Origin: a virus
Direction: 5' to 3' (one strand)
IMG/VR virus record: IMGVR_UViG_3300044972_002389
Coordinates: 1-64,000 of that record
Length of the DNA stretch: 64,000 bases
Position numbers and translations under genes: made by a program. The first letter of the stretch is position 1; each line of letters opens with the position of its first letter. The notes below the pieces were generated by a model. That model saw only the letters and a list, made by a program, of their open reading frames with translations, searched no databases and was not told the origin of the DNA. Of this stretch, positions 11,317-19,508 are shown in pieces.

Positions 11317-11906
11317 GTGTTGTTACTAGCGTCACCTCCCCTATAATCTACGAACTATTATAGGTTTTGATATCGTGGTAATGTGTCCACGGGCGGAAGG
11401 GATGGTGACCCATCAGGAACGCAAACAACTCGGCGCCCCTATACGCCGGACCGGGAAGCACCGCTGTTTGTCTTGACACATGCTCTCCAGTGCGAACCCG
11501 GAATACACAACCAAGTGACAAAGTAGGTTGAAAAATTATCTTTGCGATGTGATGCATCGCATAAAAAGGATCGCTCTGAGGTGGTCATTCTCATCGATCA
11601 GGACGCAATTCAAGGTAGCTGATGCCCTTGGTTGTGTTTGCCGCTGCTGAACCCTGTGTTCGAGGTAGTGAATGCATACTGGTACCGAGCAACCGCCAGT
11701 TTTTGGTTTTCCCAAACATTCATCCAAATCATGCTCTCTATACGGCGCCATACCAGGCACTTGAGACAATTTACCTCCCCAATTAGCCGTTGGGGAGAGT
11801 ATGATCTCTTCCAACACCACCCAGAACATGAATATATGAAAATCTTCTATTGCATCATAAAATATCAGATGCTATGTTGATCTCAGATAAAAAGGATCGG
11901 CAAAAA
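11317..11906. other. gene-free stretch with several hairpins
   Basis: I find no convincing gene in this stretch of nearly 600 bases. Its composition is less repetitive and locally more GC-rich than its neighbours. It holds several perfect inverted repeats: GATGG/CCATC (11401-11414), CGGCG/CGCCG (11431-11448), GCGATG/CATCGC (11544-11560) and an 8-bp CTCCCCAA/TTGGGGAG stem (11775-11797). The 13-mer ATAAAAAGGATCG occurs at 11561 and again at 11887, just before the next start. No tRNA cloverleaf could be drawn. Short minus-strand frames are open here but look non-protein-like. A structured RNA or decayed acquired DNA are both possible. Confidence 0.4.
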
Positions 11907-12062
11907 ATGTGGTTTATTCTGCTTATGGCTGTGATAGCCGCAGTGTATGGCCTAGGAATGGTAGCTAATATCATAGGCTACTTTTTCCTATTCATTGGGC
12001 TTGGAATTGCCGCTCTAGTGGCACTGATCGTTATCGGTGCCGTTCTCGCAGATGGGAACTGA
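11907..12062 (+). CDS. small two-helix membrane protein
   Basis: 51 residues starting MWFILLMAVIAAVYGLGM, almost entirely hydrophobic with two predicted membrane helices separated by a short turn near NIIGYFF. ATG 11907 is preferred because AAAGGA lies about ten bases upstream; longer in-frame starts at 11874 and 11850 lack a ribosome-binding site. It ends two bases before the next ATG. Tiny hydrophobic phage proteins can be holins, superinfection-exclusion or host-membrane effectors, but nothing here identifies which. Confidence 0.6.
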   Translation: MWFILLMAVIAAVYGLGMVANIIGYFFLFIGLGIAALVALIVIGAVLADGN

Positions 12063-12064
12063 AG

Positions 12065-12424
12065 ATGACAGTGTGGGACAAAATTGCCGCTAGGGCTTAT
12101 GATAATCAGGACCCGTGTCCTGTTCACCCGCTACGCCCTACTCTGGGTCCCAATCCCAGTGCAGGAGAGGCTCAGGCATATGCTGATGCGCTCACGCATT
12201 ATGAGAAGGTAGCTCTACCCGAACACGAGGTGGCTTATAAGCTATACATAGCTCAATGTGCCGAGTTGGCTGCACCTTTCCAAGATGATCTCGAAGAGTA
12301 TTATGGCATGAAGGGTCATCCCAAAGCAGAGCTGCTCTACTGGAAGAGCTATGAGCGTGGTCACTACGCGGGCTTCAGTCAGATTGCCAGCGCCTACAGT
12401 GACCTTGTGGAACTTGTGAAGTGA
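12065..12424 (+). CDS. unknown small protein
   Basis: 119 residues (MTVWDKIAARAYDNQDPCPV). Mostly helical in appearance, with Ala/Tyr/Glu-rich segments (EAQAYADALTHYEKVALPEHEVAYKLY). No recognised domain, signal or membrane segment. It starts three bases after the small membrane protein and is followed closely by a 57-residue gene and a SpoU methylase, all on the plus strand, consistent with one transcript. Base composition is more GC-rich than in the virion genes. Function unknown. Confidence 0.7.
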   Translation: MTVWDKIAARAYDNQDPCPVHPLRPTLGPNPSAGEAQAYADALTHYEKVALPEHEVAYKLYIAQCAELAAPFQDDLEEYYGMKGHPKAELLYWKSYERGHYAGFSQIASAYSDLVELVK

Positions 12425-12437
12425 GAGAAAGCTGCTG

Positions 12438-12611
12438 TTGCCCCAGCCTGTCACTGTGCAGAGTAACCGACAACAGTTGGATGCTCAAATAGAGTGGTGC
12501 CAGCAGAATCTGCCACGCTATACCTGGCGATGTTATGTCACTCATTTTTGGTTTGACAGTCAAGAAACTGCTACCCATTTTGCCTTGATATGGAGCACAA
12601 ACGATGGTTGA
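12438..12611 (+). CDS. 57-residue member of a small WC...F.L.W protein family
   Basis: A short frame with a probable TTG start at 12438 (upstream codons run back to a TGA). The product includes IEWCQQNLPRYTWRCY, then THFWFDSQETATHFALIW. The order WC, YTW, FWF, a short acidic turn, then F-x-L-x-W is the same as in the four small proteins at 61.2-62.4 kb (for example FWFLTEDDAVKFSLVWG). It overlaps the SpoU start by eight bases. The shared pattern across distant parts of the window is the main evidence that it is real. Function unknown. Confidence 0.6.
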   Translation: MPQPVTVQSNRQQLDAQIEWCQQNLPRYTWRCYVTHFWFDSQETATHFALIWSTNDG

Positions 12612-13233
12612 CGTTCGACTGCTGCGTGATGCTGCTATTGCAGAGAGCAACAACGGCTTCAACGTGCATGATGAGCTAAAAACTCTCACAGTTGAAGAGC
12701 TCAAGAATGTAACCCAAGCTAGCCTCAAAAATTTTGAAGTTCTGTGCCTCAACGTGCTGGGCGACTTGAACATTAGCACCATTATCAGAAGCAGTCACCT
12801 TTTTGGGGCTCGTAAGGTGCATGTGTTTGGTCGCCGACGCACTGACAACAGAGGCCTAGTGGGAGCTCAAAATTACACCCAAGTGGACCGGGTACAAGGA
12901 CTCCTAGAGGATGGGGTTACTATCGATCCTGATGCCTTTTGGCGTTATGTGGACCAGGAGAGGCTCTATCCTGTTTTTGTTGAGCAGGGAGGCACCAATG
13001 TTTATGAGTTTGATTGGAATGAGAGCCTACTAGATGCCAACAGCCTTGGTCGAACCATGTGCTTGATCATGGGCACTGAGAACAGCGGCATTCCACAAAG
13101 CATTCTCAAGGATGTTGACATGGTAGACCAAGCTGTGAGCATTCCTCAAACCGGCGTCATCCGAAGCCATAATGTAAGCATGGCTTTTGCTGTTGTGTGC
13201 GGTCAGATGGTTAGCGCACTTAAATGGTATTGA
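12604..13233 (+). CDS. SpoU/TrmH-family (SPOUT) RNA 2'-O-methyltransferase
   Basis: 209 residues with all three SpoU motifs: motif 1 LGDLNISTIIRSSHLFGA, motif 2 IMGTENSGIP and motif 3 IPQTGVIRSHNVSMAFA. This family moves a methyl group from SAM to a ribose 2'-hydroxyl in tRNA or rRNA, using a knotted C-terminal fold as a dimer. The protein is close to the usual minimal catalytic domain, with about 50 extra N-terminal residues. The exact RNA target cannot be read from sequence. Together with the IF-1 gene about 1 kb downstream, it suggests this region adjusts host translation. Confidence 0.88.
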   Translation: MVDVRLLRDAAIAESNNGFNVHDELKTLTVEELKNVTQASLKNFEVLCLNVLGDLNISTIIRSSHLFGARKVHVFGRRRTDNRGLVGAQNYTQVDRVQGLLEDGVTIDPDAFWRYVDQERLYPVFVEQGGTNVYEFDWNESLLDANSLGRTMCLIMGTENSGIPQSILKDVDMVDQAVSIPQTGVIRSHNVSMAFAVVCGQMVSALKWY

Positions 13234-13235
13234 CG

Positions 13236-13303
13236 TAGCGAAGATATTTCGCTATAAATGAATTGAGCGTTGTGCTCGATCTTGTGAAAGTGGTTTTCAC
13301 AAG
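13236..13303 (+). promoter_or_regulatory. two hairpins and a late-like motif before the gene at 13343
   Basis: TAGCGAA/TTCGCTA (13236-13254) is followed directly by TATAAATG (13253-13260), one base from the T4 late consensus. A 9-bp perfect stem CTTGTGAAA/TTTCACAAG with a five-base loop sits at 13281-13303, inside the predicted leader. This is either a terminator-like end for the SpoU transcript or a protective 5' structure on the next message; there is no T-run. Confidence 0.4.
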
Positions 13304-13342
13304 TTAACTCCAAAAAATGCTGCGGCATAGGAGAAGACTAAA

Positions 13343-13537
13343 ATGGCTCGTAATTTTGATATCGCTCAGCGTGCTTTTGATAACCGTTTTGTTGTCTGGG
13401 CAGAAATTGATCACCCCGAAGCAGACCGTGATTGGTACCTGAAGAACGGACTTGCAGTACCCCAGCAGTGGGTGGCTGTAGCTGTTACTCATACCAAGGA
13501 GGCTGCTATCCGCGCCACCAAACAGGTTAAGATTTAA
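13343..13537 (+). CDS. unknown 64-residue soluble protein
   Basis: MARNFDIAQRAFDNRFVVWA onwards; 64 residues, mixed alpha/beta, ending in a basic tail (ATKQVKI). AGGAG lies eleven bases before the ATG. It has no membrane segment or recognised motif. It stands alone: a structured leader in front and a strong intrinsic terminator 30 bases after its stop, so it is a monocistronic unit and possibly abundantly expressed. Function unknown. Confidence 0.75.
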   Translation: MARNFDIAQRAFDNRFVVWAEIDHPEADRDWYLKNGLAVPQQWVAVAVTHTKEAAIRATKQVKI

Positions 13538-13567
13538 CCTCAAAAACAAAAAACTTGGATACTACCT

Positions 13568-13599
13568 GAGCTGGGAATTATTTTCCCAGCTCTTTTTTT
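13568..13599 (+). terminator. intrinsic terminator
   Basis: A perfect 10-bp stem GAGCTGGGAA/TTCCCAGCTC with loop TTATT, followed by seven T. It ends the plus-strand transcript of the 64-residue gene. The last codons and stop of the convergent minus-strand gene lie inside it; there is no T-run for the minus direction. Confidence 0.9.
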
Positions 13600-14027
13600 C
13601 TGATGGCTTGATCAAACAGCTCTAGTATCTGTTGTTTTGTTTGAGGTTCAATTTGCTGGCAACGGGTGATTTCCGCATCAGGAAAATACTGCAAGATTTC
13701 AGTCACAGCTTGATTTTCTGACTCGGCAACAATAAACGAAGCCAACTCCACATCTTGAATATAATTTTGGTTGATTTCATCTAGCAGTGATTGGTTCTTG
13801 GTTTGAAACGCATCAGCTACCAATTCCTCAGTTACAGTCAATGAGCTCTTGCAGGATGTTCTTTTTTTATACATGTGGCCCTGTTGTAAGGGATACCAGA
13901 CCCAAGGAGTAGTAACTTCCTCTTCTTGCCATGTTCGCCAACTTATGTAGTGGATGCTGTTCATAATAGGTTGAAGCCTTAAATCATCTTCTGAGATGAG
14001 TCTACTGGACTCCCTGGAGCTATGCAA
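13578..14027 (-). CDS. unknown protein with a possible frameshifted N-terminus
   Basis: Open from TTG 14027 for 149 residues; it reads as a plausible soluble helical protein (VTEELVADAFQTKNQSLLDE, TKQQILELFDQAIRKKELGK). No strong ribosome-binding site precedes the TTG. An ATG at 14049 reads MKALTVIFA and stops, but removing one T from the five-T run at 14026-14030 joins it to this frame as MKALTVILHSSRESS. So the true start may be 14049 with a frameshift, or the shift may be a sequence error. An in-frame ATG further in gives MNSIHYISW. The stop lies in the terminator of the facing gene. Function unknown. Confidence 0.55.
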   Translation of the reverse strand: MHSSRESSRLISEDDLRLQPIMNSIHYISWRTWQEEEVTTPWVWYPLQQGHMYKKRTSCKSSLTVTEELVADAFQTKNQSLLDEINQNYIQDVELASFIVAESENQAVTEILQYFPDAEITRCQQIEPQTKQQILELFDQAIRKKELGK

Positions 14028-14104
14028 AAATAACTGTCAATGCTTTCATATTACACTTAATGGTGTTGAGGAAAAAGGCTATCAGGATGGTACATAACGA
14101 CTTG

Positions 14105-14112
14105 CCTAAATA
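14105..14112 (+). promoter_or_regulatory. late-type promoter before infA (CCTAAATA)
   Basis: CCTAAATA ends seven bases before the infA ATG, so the predicted transcript start (about 14118) is one base before the start codon. The message would be essentially leaderless. Confidence 0.55.
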
Positions 14113-14118
14113 CCTTAT

Positions 14119-14367
14119 ATGAGCAAAGAAGATTACATCACAGTCAACGGCACAGTTATTGAAGTTTGTCCCAACAGTCTGTTCAGAGTACAATTGGAAA
14201 ACGGACTTACAATACTAGCTCACTTGGCTGGCAAATTGAGAATCAACAACATCAATGTCCATCATCTTGATCATGTGACCGTAGAGCTAAGCGCATATGA
14301 TTTGACGAAAGGACGCATTGTCTACCGACAAAAGCGCCCTCCTCGGAATTCCAACGCTACTCATTGA
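14119..14367 (+). CDS. infA: translation initiation factor IF-1
   Basis: 82 residues that follow bacterial IF-1 along its whole length: [39 protein letters not shown], then [19 protein letters not shown]. This is the single S1/OB-fold domain that binds the 30S A site during initiation. Length is slightly over the usual 71-72 because of a basic tail ([12 protein letters not shown]). The motif positions used for 30S contact (basic residues after AHLAGK and in KGRIVYR) are kept, so it is probably functional. It has no ribosome-binding site and begins just after a late-type promoter. Its last 11 bases overlap the convergent glycosyltransferase gene. Confidence 0.92.
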   Translation: MSKEDYITVNGTVIEVCPNSLFRVQLENGLTILAHLAGKLRINNINVHHLDHVTVELSAYDLTKGRIVYRQKRPPRNSNATH

Positions 14368-15535
14368 CCTCAGTTGAGTCCAGTGTAGCCTCATTATCGT
14401 TCAGGACTACTGCCACATCATTGTCTGTATTTTGAAGGTTGGGCACTAAGACAACAGTTTCTGTTGATTTTTCCACATTGCTGTCAAACCAATCTTGGAT
14501 AATCTTAAGGTTGTTTTTTAGTCTGCCATCATTTGAATTGTGTTCAACCGCCTTGGAAGCGTAATCTAAGCTTTCTGTTCTTAACCCCAAATTCCAAGCA
14601 CTTATGCTGGCAAGATCATGTGGTAACCAACTCCATGAGTCTTCGTTACAAGTGTAGTCCATTGGATGTTGAGTGATCTCTAGGGCTTTTACAGCATGTT
14701 TGTAGCATTCACCCCAATTGGCTTTTGTATAATAATATCGAGCTAGCTCAACCAATGGCTCTCTATGATTTGGAGTTTCCATAGTAGCCATCTTCAACCA
14801 GAACTCTTTGTTTTCATCATCCACTGATGCCAAGTTTTGCATTGCAAATCCTCGCTCTACATTCCAGCAAGGCATTGTCAAGAACTCTTTGTAAGTTTTG
14901 ATGCAATCTTCCTTCATACCTCGATACATATATTCTCTGCCCAGATAAGCTCGCATGCGTGCATCGTGAGGATATTCTCTCACTGCTTCCTGAAGCAATG
15001 GTAGATCGCCGTTTTTGTTTTTGAATTCAGGGTAGTGGAGGATACGCAGCTCGGGGCAACTGGTTTGAACTTCAGGCACACGGCTGCATAACCCTTCGTG
15101 AGTCGCACCTACCCATCGAAAACCTCGTCGCGCATGGATGCGATCTCCATTCCAGATGCGGCCAGGCACACCAGGTGACAACCAATTCCAAATATATGTA
15201 TATCTAAGTCTAGTGGTTTCTGGTGTCCATGACTTTTCCAACAGTTCTCGCCAGCCGTTATCAAGACGTTCATCCATATGAAGACAAATGCATACATCAC
15301 AATCAGCTGGTAACAAACTCATTGCGATATTATATGCATCATCAAAACGCCAAGGACTGATCAATGTATCATATACAGAAACTTTATTCTCTTGTAAAAT
15401 TTGTTTTGTATCATCTGTGCTGCCTGTATCTATTACTACTCGGTAATCAGCATCTGCACATGACAGGGCCCAAGCAGCAGCATTTTTGTTCTCGTTCAAT
15501 GCCGGAGCATAGACGCCTATTTTCAATTTTGTCAT
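14357..15535 (-). CDS. family 2-like glycosyltransferase with C-terminal helical repeats
   Basis: 392 residues. The N-terminus is GT-A-like: [32 protein letters not shown], then [14 protein letters not shown] as the probable metal-binding acidic motif. Residues about 190-350 are TPR-like helices ([40 protein letters not shown]). It is a paralogue of the next gene upstream (15532), sharing [23 protein letters not shown] low-complexity Asn/Asp/Val tail (about 50 residues) is extra. It is last in the minus-strand operon, joined to the previous gene by a four-base overlap. Probable role: adding a sugar to a phage or host glycan; donor and acceptor unknown. Confidence 0.85.
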   Translation of the reverse strand: MTKLKIGVYAPALNENKNAAAWALSCADADYRVVIDTGSTDDTKQILQENKVSVYDTLISPWRFDDAYNIAMSLLPADCDVCICLHMDERLDNGWRELLEKSWTPETTRLRYTYIWNWLSPGVPGRIWNGDRIHARRGFRWVGATHEGLCSRVPEVQTSCPELRILHYPEFKNKNGDLPLLQEAVREYPHDARMRAYLGREYMYRGMKEDCIKTYKEFLTMPCWNVERGFAMQNLASVDDENKEFWLKMATMETPNHREPLVELARYYYTKANWGECYKHAVKALEITQHPMDYTCNEDSWSWLPHDLASISAWNLGLRTESLDYASKAVEHNSNDGRLKNNLKIIQDWFDSNVEKSTETVVLVPNLQNTDNDVAVVLNDNEATLDSTEVNE

Positions 15536-16596
15536 CCTTTGTTCTCCAGGACAGATTTCACAAACTCATAATTGGATTTGATGCGGCCATCTTCTGGCTC
15601 AAGACGTGCAGCTTCTTCAAACATTCTGAGGCTTTCGTCCTTTAGGCCGAGGTTCCAAGCACCTAATCCGCATAGATCATACATTCTTCCTCCCCAAGCG
15701 TGCGAATAATCAAGATAGCTGTTGCTCTTGTGAGCACATTTCAAACCTTCTTTAGCAGCCGCATAGAGATTGGGCCAATCAGCATTGTTGTAGTAATATT
15801 CGGCTAGATTTAACCAAACTTCTCGTCGTGTGGGACTTTCAACAGAACTTAGTCTCAGCCACTTCAATTCTTCATGGGGTAGACATTTGGCTAACCACTT
15901 CATAGCCTCGCTCCGTTCATCAGCCCAACCACTTTCAGGCATGGCAAGATACTTTTGGAAATGTTCAGCAGCATTTTCAGGCTGATTATACCAAGCATAC
16001 TCTCTTGCCAACCAATAGCACAATTGACTGTCACGTGGCATCTCTTTGTAGCTTGTTTCCAGCAAGGGTAGATATTGGCCACGACTTTTGCTAGGATCTT
16101 GTTTGTGCCACATAACAACACTGGGGGCTACGACGGTTTTTTCATCACCAATGGGAAAAATAGTTTCATGCACTGCACGCTTCCATCGATAACCAAATCT
16201 ACTATGCAGCTTGTCTGCAAGGAATTGACTAAGTGGTTGGTCATTGGCATCAAAGTTGTGAACATAATGATAGCGCAGTCTTGTTGTGCCAGGTAACCAA
16301 TGTTTTTCCAGCTCTTCTCGCCAACCGGGGGCCATCATCTCATCCATGTCCATAGAGATACAGACATCAACATCTTCTGGAACCAATGCTAGTGCCATGT
16401 TGCGTGCATCATCAAACCTCCAAGGTTTGATTTTAATAACACTTACTTGTACACCACGTTCTCGCAATGCCTCCACAGTGCCATCTGTGCTGCCAGTGTC
16501 AGCTACGACTAGATAGTCAGCTTCTTTGACACTGTCACACCAACGCTCTACAAAATGTCTTTCGTTAAGGGAGATAGTATATACAGCTAGTTTCAT
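15532..16596 (-). CDS. family 2-like glycosyltransferase with C-terminal helical repeats
   Basis: 354 residues, paralogous to the downstream gene. The GT-A core is MKLAVYTISLNERHFVERW, VADTGSTDGTVEALRE, KPWRFDDARNMAL and CISMDMDEMMAPGW (DMDE as the likely metal motif). TPR-like helices follow (WLAREYAWYNQPENAAEHFQ, NLAEYYYNNADWPNLYAAAK). It overlaps both neighbours by four bases, a compact co-translated arrangement. Family membership comes from the motifs; the sugar transferred is unknown. Confidence 0.87.
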   Translation of the reverse strand: MKLAVYTISLNERHFVERWCDSVKEADYLVVADTGSTDGTVEALRERGVQVSVIKIKPWRFDDARNMALALVPEDVDVCISMDMDEMMAPGWREELEKHWLPGTTRLRYHYVHNFDANDQPLSQFLADKLHSRFGYRWKRAVHETIFPIGDEKTVVAPSVVMWHKQDPSKSRGQYLPLLETSYKEMPRDSQLCYWLAREYAWYNQPENAAEHFQKYLAMPESGWADERSEAMKWLAKCLPHEELKWLRLSSVESPTRREVWLNLAEYYYNNADWPNLYAAAKEGLKCAHKSNSYLDYSHAWGGRMYDLCGLGAWNLGLKDESLRMFEEAARLEPEDGRIKSNYEFVKSVLENKG

Positions 16597-17336
16597 GTAA
16601 TCACCTTTGGCAAAGAATCAGGATCAGAAATATATGGAGTATACCACCATCCTGTATATCTACGTTGTACCACATTTAACGGCAAATCTGCAAAACAGAC
16701 TTCAATATTATGGTGTTTTAAATGGGTATCAAACGCTTTGTGAGGATGAAAGTCTTTGTCTGAGAAGCAGGAAAATCTTTTGCCTGCTTGATTTGCTGTG
16801 CTGCTGTTGCCTATAAACCAAAAATCGCAAGGACTGCCACACCCAAATTTACGTTGAACCAGAAGTTGGTTGTAATCAAAACACCACTGAGGCAAGGAGT
16901 TTTGATAGATGACATCAGCTCGGCTTACAATGACAAAATCGTATTTTTGAGAAAAACAGCTTGCCATCTCAACAACTCTTTCTTGTGCCCATAAATTGGC
17001 CCACATTGCTAGAGGATAATCTTCAACAGAGCCAATATTTGATTTCAACTGTGCAAGTGAGTTTGAAAAACACTGGGAATCCAAGCTAAATGTCTCAGAT
17101 TGTAAAGGACATAAGCTTGATAACATTGAAAAATCCTGGTGTGTTGGAAAACCACCAGGATTTTTATGTGTGTATCGTGGATGGTTTGAATCTGCAGGAT
17201 ACATTCCCAAGGACGATGCATCGTAAACACAGGCAAACAGGTCTATGTTCAAACAGCTAAACAAATGAGTTCGCAAGCTAGCTGCAACATTGTTGAAATG
17301 TCGATAAGGGCCATACAGGCACAGTGCTAGTTTCAT
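16593..17336 (-). CDS. putative glycosyltransferase-like protein
   Basis: 247 residues from ATG 17336 (MKLALCLYGPYRHFNNVAAS), chosen over an upstream in-frame start because AAGG lies just before it and the ATG overlaps the preceding stop (TAATG). It resembles the gene at 18510: an N-terminal ALC-G-P-R strand, a central YDFVIVSRADVIY that looks like a GT-A acidic motif (here RAD), and a C-terminal aromatic region. Such proteins occur in phage and bacterial polysaccharide clusters. Five neighbouring sugar genes support the assignment; activity is inferred. Confidence 0.65.
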   Translation of the reverse strand: MKLALCLYGPYRHFNNVAASLRTHLFSCLNIDLFACVYDASSLGMYPADSNHPRYTHKNPGGFPTHQDFSMLSSLCPLQSETFSLDSQCFSNSLAQLKSNIGSVEDYPLAMWANLWAQERVVEMASCFSQKYDFVIVSRADVIYQNSLPQWCFDYNQLLVQRKFGCGSPCDFWFIGNSSTANQAGKRFSCFSDKDFHPHKAFDTHLKHHNIEVCFADLPLNVVQRRYTGWWYTPYISDPDSLPKVIT

Positions 17337-18043
17337 TATACTACCTTGATCCAAGGAGTGTATTTTTGAATATCATGTTGCTCATAAGTGAACTGACTGT
17401 TTCGAGTAGTGTGATAGTAGATTTTTTTATGAGTTAGCAGTTCGCCAACGCTGTGAATGAAGTTGAAAACACTGCTATCAATGAGGTGTATCTCTTGTGC
17501 ATTTTCAATTACACGTATCCAGGAAAGAAGATTTGATGTAACATTATGTGAGACTTTTACAATACGTACATCGTGAGCACTTTCATCTACCCATTTCAAA
17601 GGCACCCTTCCACCAATGCTGGGCTCGTCATGGACTAATCTATACGGGGTAGAGTCTCCCACAACCATATCATACACTGCGTCAACATCAGGAATACATT
17701 GTGGTAATTTGAATTGGGAGAATCGGTATTCATAAGGTAAGCCAAATTGCTCATAGTACCACCTGTACCACCGTGCACTTGTGGGTCGATGCATATACAC
17801 ATCAGCTTCGATTATAGGTATGCCAAAACAATCTAAGCTGTTTTCAACAGTCTCACTAATACCGTCTATTTTTAGTAGTTTTACTTTGGGATTGTCTTGA
17901 TATAAACAGGAAACTGTGGGCCAGTTGTGAGGTTTCACAGGCACAAATACCTGATCGTATATTTCTGAGAAATAGTTGACTAAGCCATTACAAATGAAAT
18001 AATCACCCAATCCCAGTTGGTGTGCTACTATTACTTCTTTCAT
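17336..18043 (-). CDS. putative GT-B (heptosyltransferase-like) glycosyltransferase
   Basis: 235 residues. The start MKEVIVAHQLGLGDYFICNG resembles the GD-loop of ADP-heptose-type (GT9) transferases; the C-terminal half has IRVIENAQEIHLIDSSVFNF, like the donor-binding region of that fold (nucleotide-site S plus acidic strand). It is shorter than typical GT9 enzymes (about 320-350), so it may be a reduced version. Four-base overlap with the GDPD-like gene upstream and one-base overlap with the gene downstream. Confidence 0.6.
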   Translation of the reverse strand: MKEVIVAHQLGLGDYFICNGLVNYFSEIYDQVFVPVKPHNWPTVSCLYQDNPKVKLLKIDGISETVENSLDCFGIPIIEADVYMHRPTSARWYRWYYEQFGLPYEYRFSQFKLPQCIPDVDAVYDMVVGDSTPYRLVHDEPSIGGRVPLKWVDESAHDVRIVKVSHNVTSNLLSWIRVIENAQEIHLIDSSVFNFIHSVGELLTHKKIYYHTTRNSQFTYEQHDIQKYTPWIKVV

Positions 18044-18513
18044 TGTGCACCTACAGGATGCAACAGGCTTATCCAGTCAGAGCATATTCCAAACGCATCC
18101 CAGCTCAAGCATTCAGCTAATTTATCAAGTGGGGTGTGCCATTCAGGCATTACTGCTATACTATTTGAGAACAATGGTTTGTTTGGTGATGTCCACCAGT
18201 AATTTTGGCTTGTTAATACACGCTCATCATTTTCATGCCAAAAATAGTTCAACATTGGGTGCAAGTGGTGTAACTGGCTCAACTCTTGGCAAGCTTTTGC
18301 ATTCTTAGCGTGAATCCATAAGTTTTGCTGTGTTAGGAAATCAGTTGTTACTCTAATTGATGGAGCATCATGCCCCAACATCCAGCCGTCTGTGTACCAA
18401 ACATCAATTTCCACGTCAATTCCCAACTCCAAACAAGTGTGGATTGATTGGGGAGTGTTTTCAGCTTTGGGATCAGGACCATACAAAAGTCCTCGATGTG
18501 CAATCAATCTCAT
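18040..18513 (-). CDS. glycerophosphodiester phosphodiesterase-like protein
   Basis: 157 residues with the GDPD active-site order: RLIAHRGLLYG (His-Arg-Gly), AENTPQSI (Glu-Asn), GIDVEIDVWYTDG (Glu-x-Asp) and MLGHD (catalytic His). These residues bind Ca or Mg and cleave phosphodiesters in the TIM-barrel family. The protein is much shorter than cellular GDPDs (about 240-350), so part of the barrel is trimmed. In this operon it may act on phosphodiester-linked sugars or glycerol phosphates of a surface polymer (inference). Confidence 0.78.
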   Translation of the reverse strand: MRLIAHRGLLYGPDPKAENTPQSIHTCLELGIDVEIDVWYTDGWMLGHDAPSIRVTTDFLTQQNLWIHAKNAKACQELSQLHHLHPMLNYFWHENDERVLTSQNYWWTSPNKPLFSNSIAVMPEWHTPLDKLAECLSWDAFGICSDWISLLHPVGAQ

Positions 18514-19178
18514 GGTATAATTCCTGTTGGTCTTACTATTCCGTTATGCCAGTTGTGTTCTTTGACTGGTATGTTGTGTAACAAAAGATGGCTTTTCAAA
18601 AACAACTCGCCACAAAAATCCACCTTGTAGTCTTGATAGAGTGTAGGAAGCCAATCCACTAGTTGTGCGTAAGTTTTCATAGTTGTACTGCTGCCATATG
18701 CAAATTGGTCACTTATGCCCAGATACTCTTGGTCCAAGAACTGGAATCGATGCCCAGATAATCCCGGTGTATGGGCTACATTTACTGCGTTGTTCAATTC
18801 CAGCTCCACAGTTTGAAGGAACCAATCAAATCTTGCACGGATAATCACGTCATACTCAAACCCAAAATTAGTTTGATAGTCAAGCGCCAAGCCAATGGCT
18901 TTTTGAATTCCAGTATATTGTGCAAGTTGATTTTGTGGTATAGTACGGTATGCCCAAATGCGGTCTGTGTACAGGCTTACATCATATTTTTTAGGTTGTT
19001 CCCAGGACAGGATTTTGGGTTGATATAAGCTCCAAAAATTATTGGGGTCAAAATCTAGATTTTGCCAAGTGTGAATGAATACGTCAGGTTGATATACGTC
19101 TAATAGACATCGTTTCCAGTAACGATGCGTTTCCCTTACAAATCTTGGTAAACCTGAAAAACAAAGTGCCACACGCAC
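18510..19178 (-). CDS. putative glycosyltransferase-like protein
   Basis: 222 residues: MRVALCFSGLPRFVRETHRY, PDVFIHTWQNL, then FEYDVIIRARFDWFLQ, where RAR-D resembles the acidic strand of GT-A-like enzymes. It shares this layout with the product at 16593. Its start is one base after the cupin stop and its end overlaps the GDPD-like start by four bases. Function is inferred from layout and neighbours. Confidence 0.65.
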   Translation of the reverse strand: MRVALCFSGLPRFVRETHRYWKRCLLDVYQPDVFIHTWQNLDFDPNNFWSLYQPKILSWEQPKKYDVSLYTDRIWAYRTIPQNQLAQYTGIQKAIGLALDYQTNFGFEYDVIIRARFDWFLQTVELELNNAVNVAHTPGLSGHRFQFLDQEYLGISDQFAYGSSTTMKTYAQLVDWLPTLYQDYKVDFCGELFLKSHLLLHNIPVKEHNWHNGIVRPTGIIP

Positions 19179-19508
19179 CTAGTCACCCAAGGTCAAGAGT
19201 TGTTTGTCATTCATACTGGGAACCTTGACACAAATAATACTTGTGTCCTCAAGAAACTCAGGATTGGTGATTTCCCAAGGATACAGAATAAAAATATCTC
19301 CAGAGCTGAGCTCAGTGTCTTGAATTCTCATTCTCCCGCTGGTAATGAGATTGATCTCAGTAACTTTTGTGTGAAAGTGCGGATCAGGAGGATCACTGGA
19401 TTTGTGTGTGCGAAAACCAACTTCAAAGTCTTTTGTGGGCCAAGCAGTGGGCTCAAAATCGCCCACAAACCATCCTCGTAGCATATTGTTGTGTTTCAAC
19501 AACTTCAT
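19179..19508 (-). CDS. small cupin-domain protein
   Basis: 109 residues with a single cupin motif: PDPHFHTKVTEINLITSGRM (two His and a Glu as likely metal ligands), followed by SGDIFILYPWEITNP for the second half of the barrel. Cupins of this size include sugar isomerases, epimerases and sensors. Its position directly after a sugar nucleotidyltransferase-HAD gene (four-base overlap) suggests a step in activated-sugar synthesis, but the reaction cannot be told. Confidence 0.75.
   Translation of the reverse strand: MKLLKHNNMLRGWFVGDFEPTAWPTKDFEVGFRTHKSSDPPDPHFHTKVTEINLITSGRMRIQDTELSSGDIFILYPWEITNPEFLEDTSIICVKVPSMNDKQLLTLGD

Noticed and set aside
11348-11829. Two overlapping minus-strand frames in the gene-free stretch
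   Set aside because: Residue composition (many Cys, His, Trp) is not protein-like, no ribosome-binding sites fit, and neighbouring genes run on the other strand.
11317-11906. tRNA genes in the gene-free stretch
   Set aside because: No complete acceptor, anticodon and T-arm set could be drawn on either strand.
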